DNA from: Siniperca chuatsi
Taxonomy: Eukaryota > Chordata > Actinopteri > Centrarchiformes > Sinipercidae
DNA length: 64,000 bases
NCBI RefSeq assembly: GCF_020085105.1
Contig: NC_058045.1
Coordinates: forward strand, 16,155,833 to 16,219,832
Reading direction: 5' to 3'
Under the pieces are notes generated by a model that was not told where the DNA came from, did no database searches, and saw only the letters and a list, made by a program, of their open reading frames with translations. Positions 1 to 13,391 of the stretch are shown piece by piece (the stretch's first letter is position 1; every line of letters starts with the position of its first letter). Both the position numbers and the translations under genes were made by a program.

Positions 1-903
1 AAAACCAGGTAGGGAAAGGATTGGTTAGTTTAGAGTTCATAGTAGGTTTAGTTTAGTGAATAGTTAAGTAGGTTATATATTAATTAAGTATTAAACAGGA
101 TGATGAGACTGTATAACCTGAGATTTTGGTCATGTATTGATGATATAGCTTGTATTCTGTCTTTTCCTCGACTCAAAGGATATACAATACATAGGAAAAT
201 AACTTTATGGTAGTTTTGAATGTTATAGTTTGTTAACTACAAAGTGTATGTGTGTAAAGTGTTGCTGCCAACCATTTTGCAAAGTATACCATAAGTATGT
301 ATGTCAATTTCCTTCTTTTCGGGAAGTCATAGGTCTGCTTTCATGTCTGTATGCAATCAAAATCAACTTGCAGAGACTTCAAATTTTTCTATCACAGTGA
401 ACATTTTGTGGTCTATACTTTTGTGAAATTTATTTTGCCACATGATTTTTAAAACCATTCCTTGGTGGTCATTCAAGGAATTTTCAACATCAGAGATTTG
501 AATCTGAACTGTCAAAAAGTGTCACATTCATGACCTGTGTTGTCAGAAAATCAAACCCAGAAGAAAATAACTCTTATTAAGCATTACATTGGAAAATATT
601 TCATTTAAATCTGGTAATTTCTTGAATTTAAAGGCTTGCTGTTTGGTAGCTGACTTTAAAAAACTCAGGCGAATCATCTTTGAACACTAATATGTTGGCT
701 AGTCTTCCCAAATACAAACAGTTTTTCTTGCTGTCTTCACAAGTCACAGCGCTGGTGTTTCATCAGTTGTGGTTTAATTTTGATCGTACAATATTCTTTT
801 CTCTGTGTGTGTTTGCTTGACTTGTCAAGCACAGACACATCTTCTTCTGATGAATTTTGTTGCTGTCCAGTGTGCTCTCACTAAACTGCTCATATTTTTC
901 CAG
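1..903 (+). other. itpr2 intron (partial)
   Basis: AT-rich, no convincing exon. Short open frames on both strands near 763-1150 are chance or overlap the first exon. Confidence 0.7.
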
Positions 904-1014
904 ACCTGTATAGCCAAGCATGAGTCGAATGGCACTGACATTATTATAGCACTGATTGTTAACTCCATCAACCCCCTGGGGAAGCATCGGCTGGACCTGG
1001 TGCTGGAGCTTAAG
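904..1014 (+). CDS. itpr2: itpr2 exon: [18 protein letters not shown]...LELK
   Basis: Phase 0-0 exon of 37 codons, acceptor ccag and donor gtgagt. It encodes part of the RyR/IP3R homology-associated region in the cytoplasmic modulatory portion. This is the first itpr2 exon visible in the window. Confidence 0.95.
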
Positions 1015-1853
1015 GTGAGTAGCAGGTGTCTGAGAGGCTGCTCGCTATGACGCACAGCCATTAACATAACATAACAGTACTTACAAATTGCTTTATAGTA
1101 GTAATTAGTGCCAGAGACTGGGAACAAGATAAATTGAGGTATTTTTACCAATTCCCCAATGTTTAAAAGAGCAATATGACATAAACATAATGTTTTGAAA
1201 AAATGGAGCCATATATTTCAATAGAGTGTTGCACCTCCTTTTTTCCTTATGATGGCCTATGTTCGTTGGCCAGACATCATGTCTAGCTGTTTGACTGCTG
1301 AGGTTTTCAATCTTCTGCAAAAAAATTGCATCCATCAACTCATTAATTCCTGAATTACTCAGCTCTGTAGTCTAAGGTTGGTCAAAATGTAAACACTCAT
1401 TGGTGAAGCCTTGTGTTGTAGAACAATGCCTCTAAGCTCCTATTGGCTATCATGGAGAGCCGCCATGACAGCGAGAATGCAGAGAAGATTCTCTACAAGA
1501 TGAGACCCACCGAACTGGTAAGTGTGTGTCAGCATGTATACACACACACAGAGCTAGGTCCCATGTAAAATCTGTTTTCAAGTGTAACAGCAGTAACTTT
1601 TCTAAACTTTCGTGCATCAGGTGGATGTAATGAAGGAAGCCTATACCCAGGGTCTGGAGAGTGAGGAGGATGAGGACAGTGTTGGAGACCAGATCAAGCC
1701 CAGAGACGTTGGACACAACATTTACATCCTGGCCCACCAGGTAATAACAATGCCTGAGCTTGTTTTTGTCTGTGACAGAGGCATTACTGCATTTGCTCTC
1801 TCTTTGTCTGTCTGACCTTCTGCCGACCTCAGGGCCTTGCACTGCAGTAATTG

Positions 1854-1887
<34 letters not shown>

Positions 1888-4800
1888 ACATGCATGTCCT
1901 CTGTGCTAAATGATGGAAGACTGTTCTTCTATGAAGGAGTCACTCTGCCAATTTTCTAAAATTAGCCTTCAGGATGTTACACTGGTTCTGCAGACATACT
2001 GCCTACACTGCAGCAGGGAGTAGTCACTGTATTACTAAACAAATGTGGTTTTCCTGGTCCAGTGTATCAACAGTAAAGAAATGAGACGGGTGTTTTGTGC
2101 CACAGAGAAAATAGTTGTATTGTGCATGTGTGTGTGCATCTTGTGTGTCTCTGCCTTTCTCTACAGTTTATGTCAGTTGCAGAGAGCAGACAGAGAGTCT
2201 AGCAGGTTTTCACTTCTGCCTCTTTAGAGCCAAGTGTCAGACAGGGTATTTTTGTCCAACCAACAGACTAGTTGCATCATGAAAAGGACATTTTTTTTTT
2301 ACTCTTTGACTGTTGATTTTTTTTTTTTACATCAGAAAATTCCTCCTACAGCACTGTGGCACATATTTAAGGTGAACTTTAATCAATTACACAGAGAAGC
2401 AGAAAAAAGGAAAAAAGACTTCTGACTTTTTAACTTAAGAAGGAGATTATCTTACTTTACCTGCCAAATGTAAATAGAAAAAAAAATAAAAAATCAAAGT
2501 TCTTCCCAATTGGCCATATTTCTTAAAGTGGCTATAATTGATAATTTCATAACAATGTATTGACAATGTGAAAACAATTTGATAATGTAAAAGGTGTTGC
2601 TCGTAGAAATGAAACTACAGAGGATTATCAGCTGAATCTGCAGTTTCCCTCGGCTTTACGGAGCTTTATAGTGCATTTCATCTCATTGTTTAGCTGTCCG
2701 GCCGCAACTTTACTGATTCACTCTCACCGCAGCAGACAGCTGTTGTCAGTGAAAAAGCTCTAAAAACCAACTGTGCTGCTCAGCACCAAACAGTAGACAG
2801 ACACAGTTAGAGACTAGCTGGTGAACATAATGGAGCATTTAGCAGCTAAAGAGCCATCTACCTTGACCAGATATCTGTAAATGTATCCTGTTTGTTTATC
2901 CTGTTAGGAAGTATGTTCATTCTGCCATTGTTTTTTGCTCTTCTGTCTTCTTATTGTCATGTTAAGTAACATCGTCTTGTTTTTACTCTCATGAAGTTGT
3001 CTGATGTATCCATATTTAAAGCTTTGTGTCGCAAGATGGTTGTGTTGTGATTAGGCTGGGGAATCATGGGCGGGATGAGAGGAGAATTTCCCCTTAGGGC
3101 CAATCACATTACCATTTTTGTTTTTGGATCCTAGCTGGCCCGACACAACAAGATTCTGCAGCAGAGCCTGAGGCCAGGGTCGGGGTTGGGGCTGGGGTCA
3201 GGGGTGGACCCCGACAATGAGAAGGATGACGCCCTTCATTACTATGCCAATCACACAGCTCAGATAGAGGTAAACCTCAGCATTATGTCATCCATTTATC
3301 CTCTGGATCTCTAAAACTTTATTTAACAAGCAAATCACATTTTTCCTATCTCTCAAAATAAAATTATAACTATAAACCTGCAAAGTGGATTTACTGGATA
3401 TCTATTTGCCAGATTGTGCGTCATGACCGCACCATGGAGCAGATAGTTTTTCCAGTCCCTAACATCTGCGAGTATCTCACCGAGGAATCCAAGGTGCGTG
3501 TGTTCACCACTACCGAGAGAGACGACCAGGGCAGCAAGGTTAACGACTTCTTCCAGCAGTTTGACAACCTTTACAATGAGATGAGGTGGCAGAAGAAGAT
3601 CCGCAGTAAGTCTTTACATTCTGAATCCAGCACTTGGTAATAATGATGGTGGCAGCAGAAGCAGGCTGCAGGATGGTAAATCATGATTATCATCCACAGT
3701 GTCTGGTTATTGTTATTCCAGAATAAATTGACAGGCCTTCAGCGACTTTGTGTGTTTGTGTGCTGAGTTTGTGCCCCTCTACTTATGCTTCCTGTTCTGT
3801 TTGTGCAGAAAATAAGGCTCTATTCTGGTTCTCACGCCACATATCTCTTTGGGGGAGCATCTCCTTCTACCTGGCCTGTCTGGTCAACATCGCTGTGGCT
3901 GTATTCTACCCCTTTGGTGATGATGGAGATGAGGGTGAGAGTTTATGATTTTTAAATTACTGCTACAAATTATGTGTATTATATGTTGTGTAATGTGTTG
4001 GCTTGAGACCTGTCCTGGTCATGTGATGAGGCTAAAGCTAGTCTGGGTTATGCTAGATAGATGTTAGTTCTTTGAATTAGTCTCATGCTTTCTCAAACCC
4101 ATGTATTTCCCTTGTCAGTGTGATAGATGGACCTACCTCCCACTGAAATCTGAACATGTTTCCTTAGACGTGTTTCAAAAATCTACTAAAGATATAACAC
4201 TATAAATTTTGAGTCAATTTAAGTTCCAATTAAACTTAGTACAACCACGTGGAAACCAATAACAAGCCTCGGCTGTTTGATGAGTTGTGGTATGGACAGC
4301 TCCTGAAATAAGATCTAATAGACTTACCAGAGAACTCACAGATGAAAAATAAAACCAATTCATTTTAATTAATCAGTGCCTTATCTCTTTAATGCAACCA
4401 CAGTCATCAGTATCACAAACAGAGTTTCACAAACAGATATGATGAGGCGATTCTATTATTTTCTTATGTTTCAAAGAGGCTCACTGGCTTTTTTATTTCC
4501 AAGCAAATTAAAGAATTCAAACAAATGACTGCAATTATATAAAAATGGTCAGTGGCAAACTAATTGCCAGCCTCTGCATTAAATAATTTAGAATGTATTG
4601 ACTAAACTATAAAATTACCCTGCCCCAAACATTCATTTTGTTTCCAGTTGTTGAAGAATTCAAAAAGCTTTAGAGCCAAGTGTCTCTTACATCACAATAC
4701 ACAGGCCAATACATAGACCTTTTTCACAGAAGACATTTTGACATGTCACAGTAGCAAAAGCACATGTGTAAATAATGAATGACGGAATTCCATTCAGCTG

Positions 4801-7800
4801 TTTCAGTTTCAGGGTCCTGGTATTGCACATGCTGGTTCATGCTGTCACGTGAATAGAACAGAGCCATCGTTAATATTATTAGTAACTGTGCTTCTCCAAC
4901 TATGACCAGTCAAAATATCTGCTGTGAAAAGATCTATTGTTTTTCTGGACTTTATTTCGCTGTGTGTTCGCATTTGAAATCAGCTGCCATATGTCACCTG
5001 AGGTTGTATTTATTTAAAGGCCCTACACACCCATAGTCCACCCACTAGGGGATTAGACTTCTGTTAAGGACAGCGTTTGCACACACAAAATGGGCTTCAT
5101 TGAAATCTCCCTCACTCTTTAGTTGCACCTGATGAGGCGGGACAACTTTGACTTTAATCATCTTTATTGGTATGTTGAGATTGGTGACCTCATGTAATTC
5201 CCTGCAAAGCTCCGCCCAACTTCACCCTGAGGTCTAATCAATCAGAATAACTGAAAAAACCTCTGTGGGAGTGCATAGCCTTTAAGCAACATATATTACT
5301 TTTTCCTATTTTATCTGCAATGTTGCATTTAGGTTTTGTTAAATGAATCACATTGTCAGCCATATCAGTCACATATCAGGGGTTTTTAAAGACCATATAC
5401 AGATGTGAGCAAAATGTGTCATAGTGTGATCAAATGGTTTAAGCCCCACTGAAACGTGAACATATATGTGGATCGTTTGCCTTAGTGATGATGAAGTGCT
5501 GAAGTATTTTCCTGAAAGCCTCTTTTTATCAATACAATCATCAGAACACTGCAGTTTCCTAAAGAATCGTGAGCTTCACTTCAGTGGTTTACAGGGCGAG
5601 CTGAAGAAGAGAAGGCTGTTATGAGTGATGAAGTTCACAGTCCCTACGGACCACTGTTTGACATTTTAAAGTGTTGCCTCTGACTGTGTTGTGCTAAGTT
5701 AGGCTCTTAGCTCGGGTGAATAATTCATTAGAGAAATGCCACAATGTTACAGAGCACTGATGTGTGGTACCTTGATTGATGCTTTATTCTTCTGTCCAGG
5801 CACCTTGTCCCCGTTCTGGAATATCTTACTGTGGGTGGCGTTGGGGGTGTTCACCACATTACTTCCTGTTTTTCCCAAGCCGTGGGGCATCCTGTTCTTC
5901 CTGGTCTCCCTCATTCTACGTGCCATCTACACTATGGGCCTCGGCCCTGCTCTGTTGTTGCTGGGCACTGTCAATGTAAGTAATGGAAGATTTGACCCAG
6001 TGTTGTTTGGGGACATCTTTTCTCATCATTCTTGCCTCTTCAGACATCAAAGCTGTTGACTTGCTTTGTTTCTCTTTCAGCTGTTCAACAAGTTAGTCTT
6101 TCTTGTAAGTTTTGTGGGAAACCAGGGGACGTTCACTCGAGGCTACAAAGCAGTTGTTATGGACATGCTCTTTATCTACCATTTGGGCTATGCCATCATC
6201 TGCGTCCTGGGCCTCTTTGTGCACGAGTTCTTCTACAGCTTTTTGGTAAGAAATCTCTTATACATTTCACTTCCATTACATTGTGACTGATTGATCAGCA
6301 TCGCACTTCAGAGACAAACATTCGTGTTGTTCTGAATAAATCAATTTGCTGATGACTCACTGATGCTGATCTCCCTCCACAGTTGTTCGACCTGGTGATC
6401 CGAGAGGAGACGCTGCTCAACGTGATAAAGAGTGTGACGAGGAATGGCCGCTCTATTATCCTGACAGCTGTTCTGGCCATCTTCCTTGTCTACTTCTTCT
6501 CTATCATCGGCTTCCTCTTCCTCAAAGATGACTTCCGCATGGAGGTGGACCGCCTTCCTGCACCAGGTCAGAACTTCTCGAACTGTTAAAACACTCTTAG
6601 TAATTATTAGTGATCAGACCCTTTGTCTTGAACAGTTTCTACAATGTAGATTTTACCTGAGGTGTAGCTTTACGCCTACCTTGGCAAACTAAAAGTCTAT
6701 TATTCAGACAGACGCTGCCCATGTAATTGCAATGTCCTTCGTCAGAGTCCGGGTAGGAACCTTTGTTGCATGTCATCCCCCAACTTTCCCCTCTTGCTTC
6801 CTTTCAGGACATTAAATGTCCTTAAAATACTTCTGCTCCAGACAGAATTATCGCAAACTATATTCTGTTATGCTGCGGCTGCTCTACTCCTGAATTTAAC
6901 CTTAGTTAACCTAAAACATATCCTTAACTCGCACTCTTTTACAGTGCTCTCATAAATGTCTAGGTGCTGTTTGTGTGTCCTTTTTCTGCTCTAAACCTAT
7001 CAATAACTCAGAGATTGTACATCCTACGAGTTCATGAGTTTCAAACCTCAAGCACGCAGTTGGTGGATCTGCATACAGTATATCAGAGACTTTAACACTA
7101 TTGACATTAATTTCTAAATTATCAGGACAATAATCAAAAGGATTCTTTGGCTTAGAATGAATCCATTGCACAACTTGGTTTCAACATGACTGTAGTGGAT
7201 TTTATGTATTTTGTCTGAATTTTTTACCCTTTTGGATTACAATTTATCAATATAAACTGTAGAATCAATGTTTGCATATATACAATCTACATGGAAAAAT
7301 ATATAGAATATGTACAGTACACTGTATACACATACCCAGACACATGTTTTGAAAACACTGTGTAGAGTGTGGGAGTGTTAATGAGTTTCAGCACAGTGCT
7401 TGGATGGTCAGGAAGACAACCTGCCAACACATGTGCACCTGTTGCATAACCTGGTGGCCGCGTCATCCTGTGTTTTGCTGAATAGAGCACAGCAGACACA
7501 GAGCAGTGGTGGGTTATATAACCAGCTGGGCTCACGCCTGTCTATCTGTTAGCTGTGGGGTGAGCCGAGGCACAACCAGAGCTCCATCAAAGCTGAGGAG
7601 CACCATGTTCACACTGCTGCTGCCTCGGGGGTGTGACCCCTGCGCCCCGCCTCAGCCCCCTGTCCCCTCCACTCTTCTTCTTCTTCCTCTGCCTCTTGCC
7701 TCCCAGGCTGTCGGGGAAGAAGGCCCTTTTGGTGACCCTCTGGCCCAGGTGTACAGTACTCCTTCTGCCTGTCTGCCTGAGCTGATCACACTCAAGTACA

Positions 7801-10800
7801 GCTCCTCTGCTGCTCAGGGCTTTGCCGATGTGCAACTGATTTGTTCAGGTTTTTTCAGCAACACTTCACCGCCCACCCAGCAGCTGCTGCCTCAGTTTAC
7901 ATAATGTCTGACTATATCTTTCTTGCTGATATTACCGGTGCTGATGAGAATTAGCGGGAAGGAGTTTTAATGCCAGAGCACAATTTAATCATTGTCGTTC
8001 ATTTGTAAATTCTCAATGCTGTTATCATTAATCAACTTTACATAATTTTCCTTTTTCCTCTCTTTTTTTCTTTGAAAAGGAAAAAGGGATTTATTGAGTA
8101 ACAAAGAAGTTACTGACTCATGTACAAAAGATAGCTGCCCTGTTTCAACACTTAAACCTGTTCCTGGTAAGTTTTATGATGAAGTTAAATCAAATATTTT
8201 GTTTTATTTTGTTTAGCCTTATACCCTACCCATTATAAAAGTCACTGCTGAGTGGACAAGTTTAAGATTTTGTGGTTTGACTGGCATGTGGTTGTGTATG
8301 TTACTTTTCCGGCAGTAGTCAGTTCCTGAAAGGTTATTGACACACAAACACAAACACTGAGACATGCACACACACAAGTGTACACTCACACACACGCATG
8401 CACGCACACACAAGCGCACACAAAGAAACTTGTTGAGAAAGAGGGGGTGACTCACACTCCTGTTTGTTCTCCTGTGGCTCTATGGATCACCTGCACCATA
8501 GGGGCACACATGTGATCTCATCCACATCCTTCACCTCCTCATTCTCCTCAGCAGTCACACTGTGCATACCCTTTCCTATTTACAGTATATGCACATTTCA
8601 TATGTGATATAAATAATATATTACATTTCTTTATAGATTTATAGAGCTTTAATTCTTTTCATTTTTATCTGTTTTATTCTCACATTTGAGGAAGCAAGGG
8701 AGTTGAAAGTACACATTTGATCTTTAATCCCACCATTATCAGCTGTTCCCATGCAAAGGTGTTTTATTATCAGTTATGAAAGTCAGCTGAGTGATAATTT
8801 TTTGAATTAGGTCACACTCTGGTTTAATGATAAATAGTTTCTTTCCTGAACTTGAACTTGAGTGTTCTTAAAATCTTTCACACACTCTTGGTTCAATATC
8901 ATGTAATTCAGTTCAGTAAAATTCAGATTAATAATTTGAAAATGAAGTTAGATGTTGTGGTTGTGAGAGTTAAAATAAAATAAAAATGTATGTCAAGCCA
9001 ATCTTGTGTAATTTTTGGCTCATTCATGTTGATTTCTTACTGGCAGTCCATGTGCTTAACGCAAATGCAGATATTTAGAAGCCAATACTGCACATTTACC
9101 CTTGTTGTCTACTGTTCGTATATATTTTCTCTTATTAATAATATATTTCTTTATCTTAATAACTTCTTTGTCACTTTCAGTCCTACTCTGTCTATTCTTG
9201 CCCCTCACACGTTGTCCCTTGTGTCTGGTTATAGATGAAGACGATGGGATAGAGCGGGTGTGCGACACTCTGCTCATGTGTATAATCACAGTGTTGAACC
9301 AGGGCCTACGTAATGGAGGCGGCGTGGGAGACATTCTCAGGAGACCCTCTAAAGAGGTAAGACAACCTCAAAATTAACAAATGAATTAGTGTGTTCATTT
9401 ATTACAAAATTCTTCTATACTTAATGTCTGTTTGTAATCACTTGAACTATACATAAATGCATTTGTGCTGCATTAGCTTCTGTTTAAGATGAAATTAAAT
9501 AATTGTAAGATAAATTATGCATTTTCTCCATATTTTACCCATAACTGGACCATCCAGGAGCCTCTGTTTGCGGCCAGAGTGGTTTACGACCTTCTGTTCT
9601 TCTTCGTCGTCATCATTATTGTTCTTAACCTCATCTTTGGTGTCATCATTGACACCTTCGCTGACTTGAGAAGTGAGAAACAAAGGAAGGAGGAGATCCT
9701 GAAAACCACCTGTTTCATCTGTGGTGCGTACTGCTATGTGGTTCACCCAATACTGTATGCAAATGATAGTGAAGTGGCAGAACAGTATATTTGGAAGAAC
9801 TCATATTAAATAGAGCTAATGTCTTGCAGGGTTGGAAAGGGACAAATTTGACAACAAGACGGTGTCCTTTGAGGAGCATATCAAATCCGAGCACAACATG
9901 TGGCACTACCTTTACTTCCTGGTTCTGGTGAGGGTGAAGGATCCAACCGAGTACACCGGCCCTGAGAGCTATGTGGCTCAGATGATTGCGGTCAGTAGAC
10001 CAAACATACAGACAGTACACACACAGGAAATGGTCACACAGTACCTTTTTGTAATGCAGTTTTCTGCACCTTAGAAGTTGCATCACACAAACTGCTCTAT
10101 CATCAAAATACTGTAGCTTAAGTTACAGTGAAGCACTTTTATTTTGTGGTTGCAAGGTATACAACAATGTAATATTTTAGGAATTTGAAACTGCAAGTAC
10201 ATAAGCCTCAGAGATTTTGTTTATTATTCCAGGAACATATGGACAAACAAACACATTCATTTCACCCCCTAATTCATATTTTGCTGGCGAGCCAAACCAA
10301 TCAGCATACAGATGTCCCAGTCTTGGAGTCTTAAAGTTGTGCAGACTTCCTCACTTTGCAGACTTGCACAGTGTGCTAGAGAAGCGTGAGCCTCTACAGC
10401 AGACGAGCAATCGAAATATGAGACTGAGCCTCTAGGCTTGTGCCAAGCATCTCAATTTATTCTCCTTCCCCCTCGCTGCTGGAGAGAGATGGGTCTCTGT
10501 GCTCAGGTAGTCTTCACTATGCTGAGCTCCTAACCTGCTGGGACACAGTGTGGTTAAATAGTAATTAAACCCAGTCCAGCTCTATTATCATCAATGCACC
10601 AACTTGCTGCGCTGACACACAGACAAGAAGTTGAAGGATGTAGGGGCAGCAAAAGGTGTTGCCGTTAGGTTAATGGATTCAAATGAAGCCTCGGAGCACA
10701 ATGGCACATTTTGTGATTAACATTTGGCCATGATGGGCATAAGAATGGTGGCATTAGAATGAACAATTTGCATAACAAACAGGTGACAGACATTGAATTA

Positions 10801-13358
10801 ATATGCATCAGCAGGTCTTCCAACAGGTCGGTTCTGTGATGCCAGGCCAAAGTATGACTGTCTGATGAGGTAATGATGAGTCAGAAAGTTATATTAACAC
10901 CTCCTAATATGCTGCAGAGCAGAAACACACACAGAAGGGTAACAGACTTGGGCTAAAACCACTATTTGTTTCTATTTTTCTTCAGGTATCACTAATATGT
11001 TGTATAAAAAGTAGAGTAGAGTAGTAGTAAAGAACAATTCAAGTTTTGAAAAAAATCCCACACAACTTCACCTACTTGCAAGATTCATGAAGAAGGGAAA
11101 GCAGTCTTAAACCTCCAATAAAACTTGTAATAATATTAACTTTATTGTTAGAATAACATGCATTGGCTTGTGGCCTTCATGAGGGTCAACATGCAACACT
11201 TTACAGAGAAAATTTAAATATGATGAGTGTGGAAGAAAAAAAAAAGTTAACATTAAAGACTAATCATACCACATACATATACACAGCAGCCACTAGGGGT
11301 ATTCACACATCCATGGCTACAAATGAGAACCTTACCTTGCCTTCAGACTTATTGATTATCTTCTGTAAGGTTCTTGTCTTGGTGTGGATCATAGTCTATG
11401 GCTAGACTACAAATTTATAAGAGAAAGCTTGTTTGACAAAGTGAGGGTGTGGAGTTTGAAGGAAAAATATGTTTTTGGTTGCATTATGGGGAAATGTGAG
11501 AGCCAACATTTTTCAAAGTTGGCCCCTACTAGTGGCTACAAGTTAGGATATCTCTGCCTTTGCCGCTTCAGTTTTGACCTTGTTTTTCAGATTCATATTT
11601 TTATTGATTTTAAATCATGGTAACATGGTATGGAGTAAAAACAACATGTACAATACAATAATGACAAAACAGTGGCACCTGGCAGAAATTAAGTGCATAA
11701 ATAACAATAATAAGTAACATAAATAACGTTAACAGAAGTAAAACATTCATAATCTGTCTCTGGTTAGTCAGCCAACTTTATCCCAACTGCCAAATGACTG
11801 CACACTGACAAAAAAAAGTCTAGAAAGGCTCAGATGCAAAAAGAATGTATTTATTCCATATGCAAAAGGTGACAAAACATGAAGAAATGTGAACACTTCG
11901 GGAACTTTATGGAAGCGTAACACTAAATTGCTAGAGTCCCCCTTTAAGCAAGACCTTAACCTCAAGGTTCAAGTTTATTGCCATATACACTTAAAAAGTA
12001 CCATGTACATTCAAATGCAATGAAATCATGTGCCCTGGCTCTCTCAGCCCTTAACACTATAAATAAATAAATAACATAAGCTATAAATAAGAAATCCCAC
12101 AAAATAATAAGTCACTGCGAGTTATGTAAGGTGCCTCCTGTACATTATTCCGACCACCCGGGGGTAAAAAATGTCTTTGAGGCGGCTGTTCCGAGCTTTG
12201 ATGCTCTGTAAGCATTTTCCTGAGGGAAGGAGTGAGATCAGACCATGTGCTGGGTGGCTAGTGTCCTCCATGATACCTAGTGCCTTCCTTCTGCAGCAGG
12301 TGGTGTAAATTTCCTGAAGCTGTGACAGTGATGTTCCTATGATTTTTTTAAGCCGTTTTTACTGTCCTTCTCAGTTTTTTTGTGGTCTTGTTCAGTCAGG
12401 TTGCCAAACCACACCAGTATGCCTCCTGTAAGGATGGTCTCTATGGTAGCCTGGTAGAAACTGACCAGGGTTTTGTGGACATTCCATATTTTTTTAAGAC
12501 ATCTCAGAAACTATAGTCTCTGTTCTTCTTAACGACACAACTGGTGTTTAGAGACCAGGAGAGGGAGTCTGAGATCTGAATGCCTAAAAATCTGAAATTC
12601 TTCACAATTTCAACAGGGACACTGTTGATGTAAACTGGTGTCCGTTTTGGACTTCCTAAAATCAGCGATTATGTCGTTGCTCACATGGTACGTTACTCTG
12701 CATGAGAGAGCATAGGTGCAATGACAGAAGCTGTATTGGAAAAACAGCTTAATTAGAAAGTAGAGGAGTCTGTGATGTTGATCTCTGCAGAAGCCTGCTC
12801 CATCTGCCCTGTCCACACCGCAGCCTAGAGTAGGATTTGACTTAATGTGAAGGTAGAGATAAGTGTGTGTGTTTGAGGGCAGGTGGGAAGGGCAGGGAGG
12901 GGGGAAGTTTTGCAGTTGAGGGCTTCATTTGTTAAGCTCCATCATTATTCTAATCTCCTGCACTACTGCACCACAGTTTGGAGCGACAACTCAACATGAA
13001 GCTGCTGGACTAATAAAAACTCTGCCCTCCCCTCTCTTTGCTGGAAAAGAGCTGAAACCTGATGACCTCAAACACACACACACACACACACACACTCACT
13101 CACTCTCATAATGAGTGCATCTGGTTGGGTAGCATAGAGTGATGTGGTGCCAAGCAAAAGAGTGTGATCGTGTTACACTGAGTGTCTGATGGTGTGTCGT
13201 GCATGTGGATGTGAGTCAGTGTGCGGGTGTTTGTGTGTAAATTATGACAGCGACTACAGGCCTAGCAGGTACTGCAGCAGCCACAGCGCTGTTACATAAC
13301 CCATCTCAAGTGGCCTGCTAATAGCTCAGCCCTGCCTGGCACGTGCTCTCCTGTCCCG

Positions 13359-13391
<33 letters not shown>

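Noticed and set aside
7506..7904. 132-codon plus-strand frame in the itpr2 intron with a good pyrimidine tract and AG near 7705
   Set aside because: Its acceptors are phase 0 or 2 while the preceding exon ends in phase 1. In the required phase it hits stops, the donor at 7841 is poor, and no ITPR2 similarity is seen. The exon at 8080-8166 fits instead.
9181..9234. Alternative upstream acceptor (ctttcag at 9180) extending the pore exon
   Set aside because: It would add 18 hydrophobic residues encoded by the pyrimidine tract and break alignment with ITPR2. The acceptor at 9234 joins the 8080-8166 exon cleanly.
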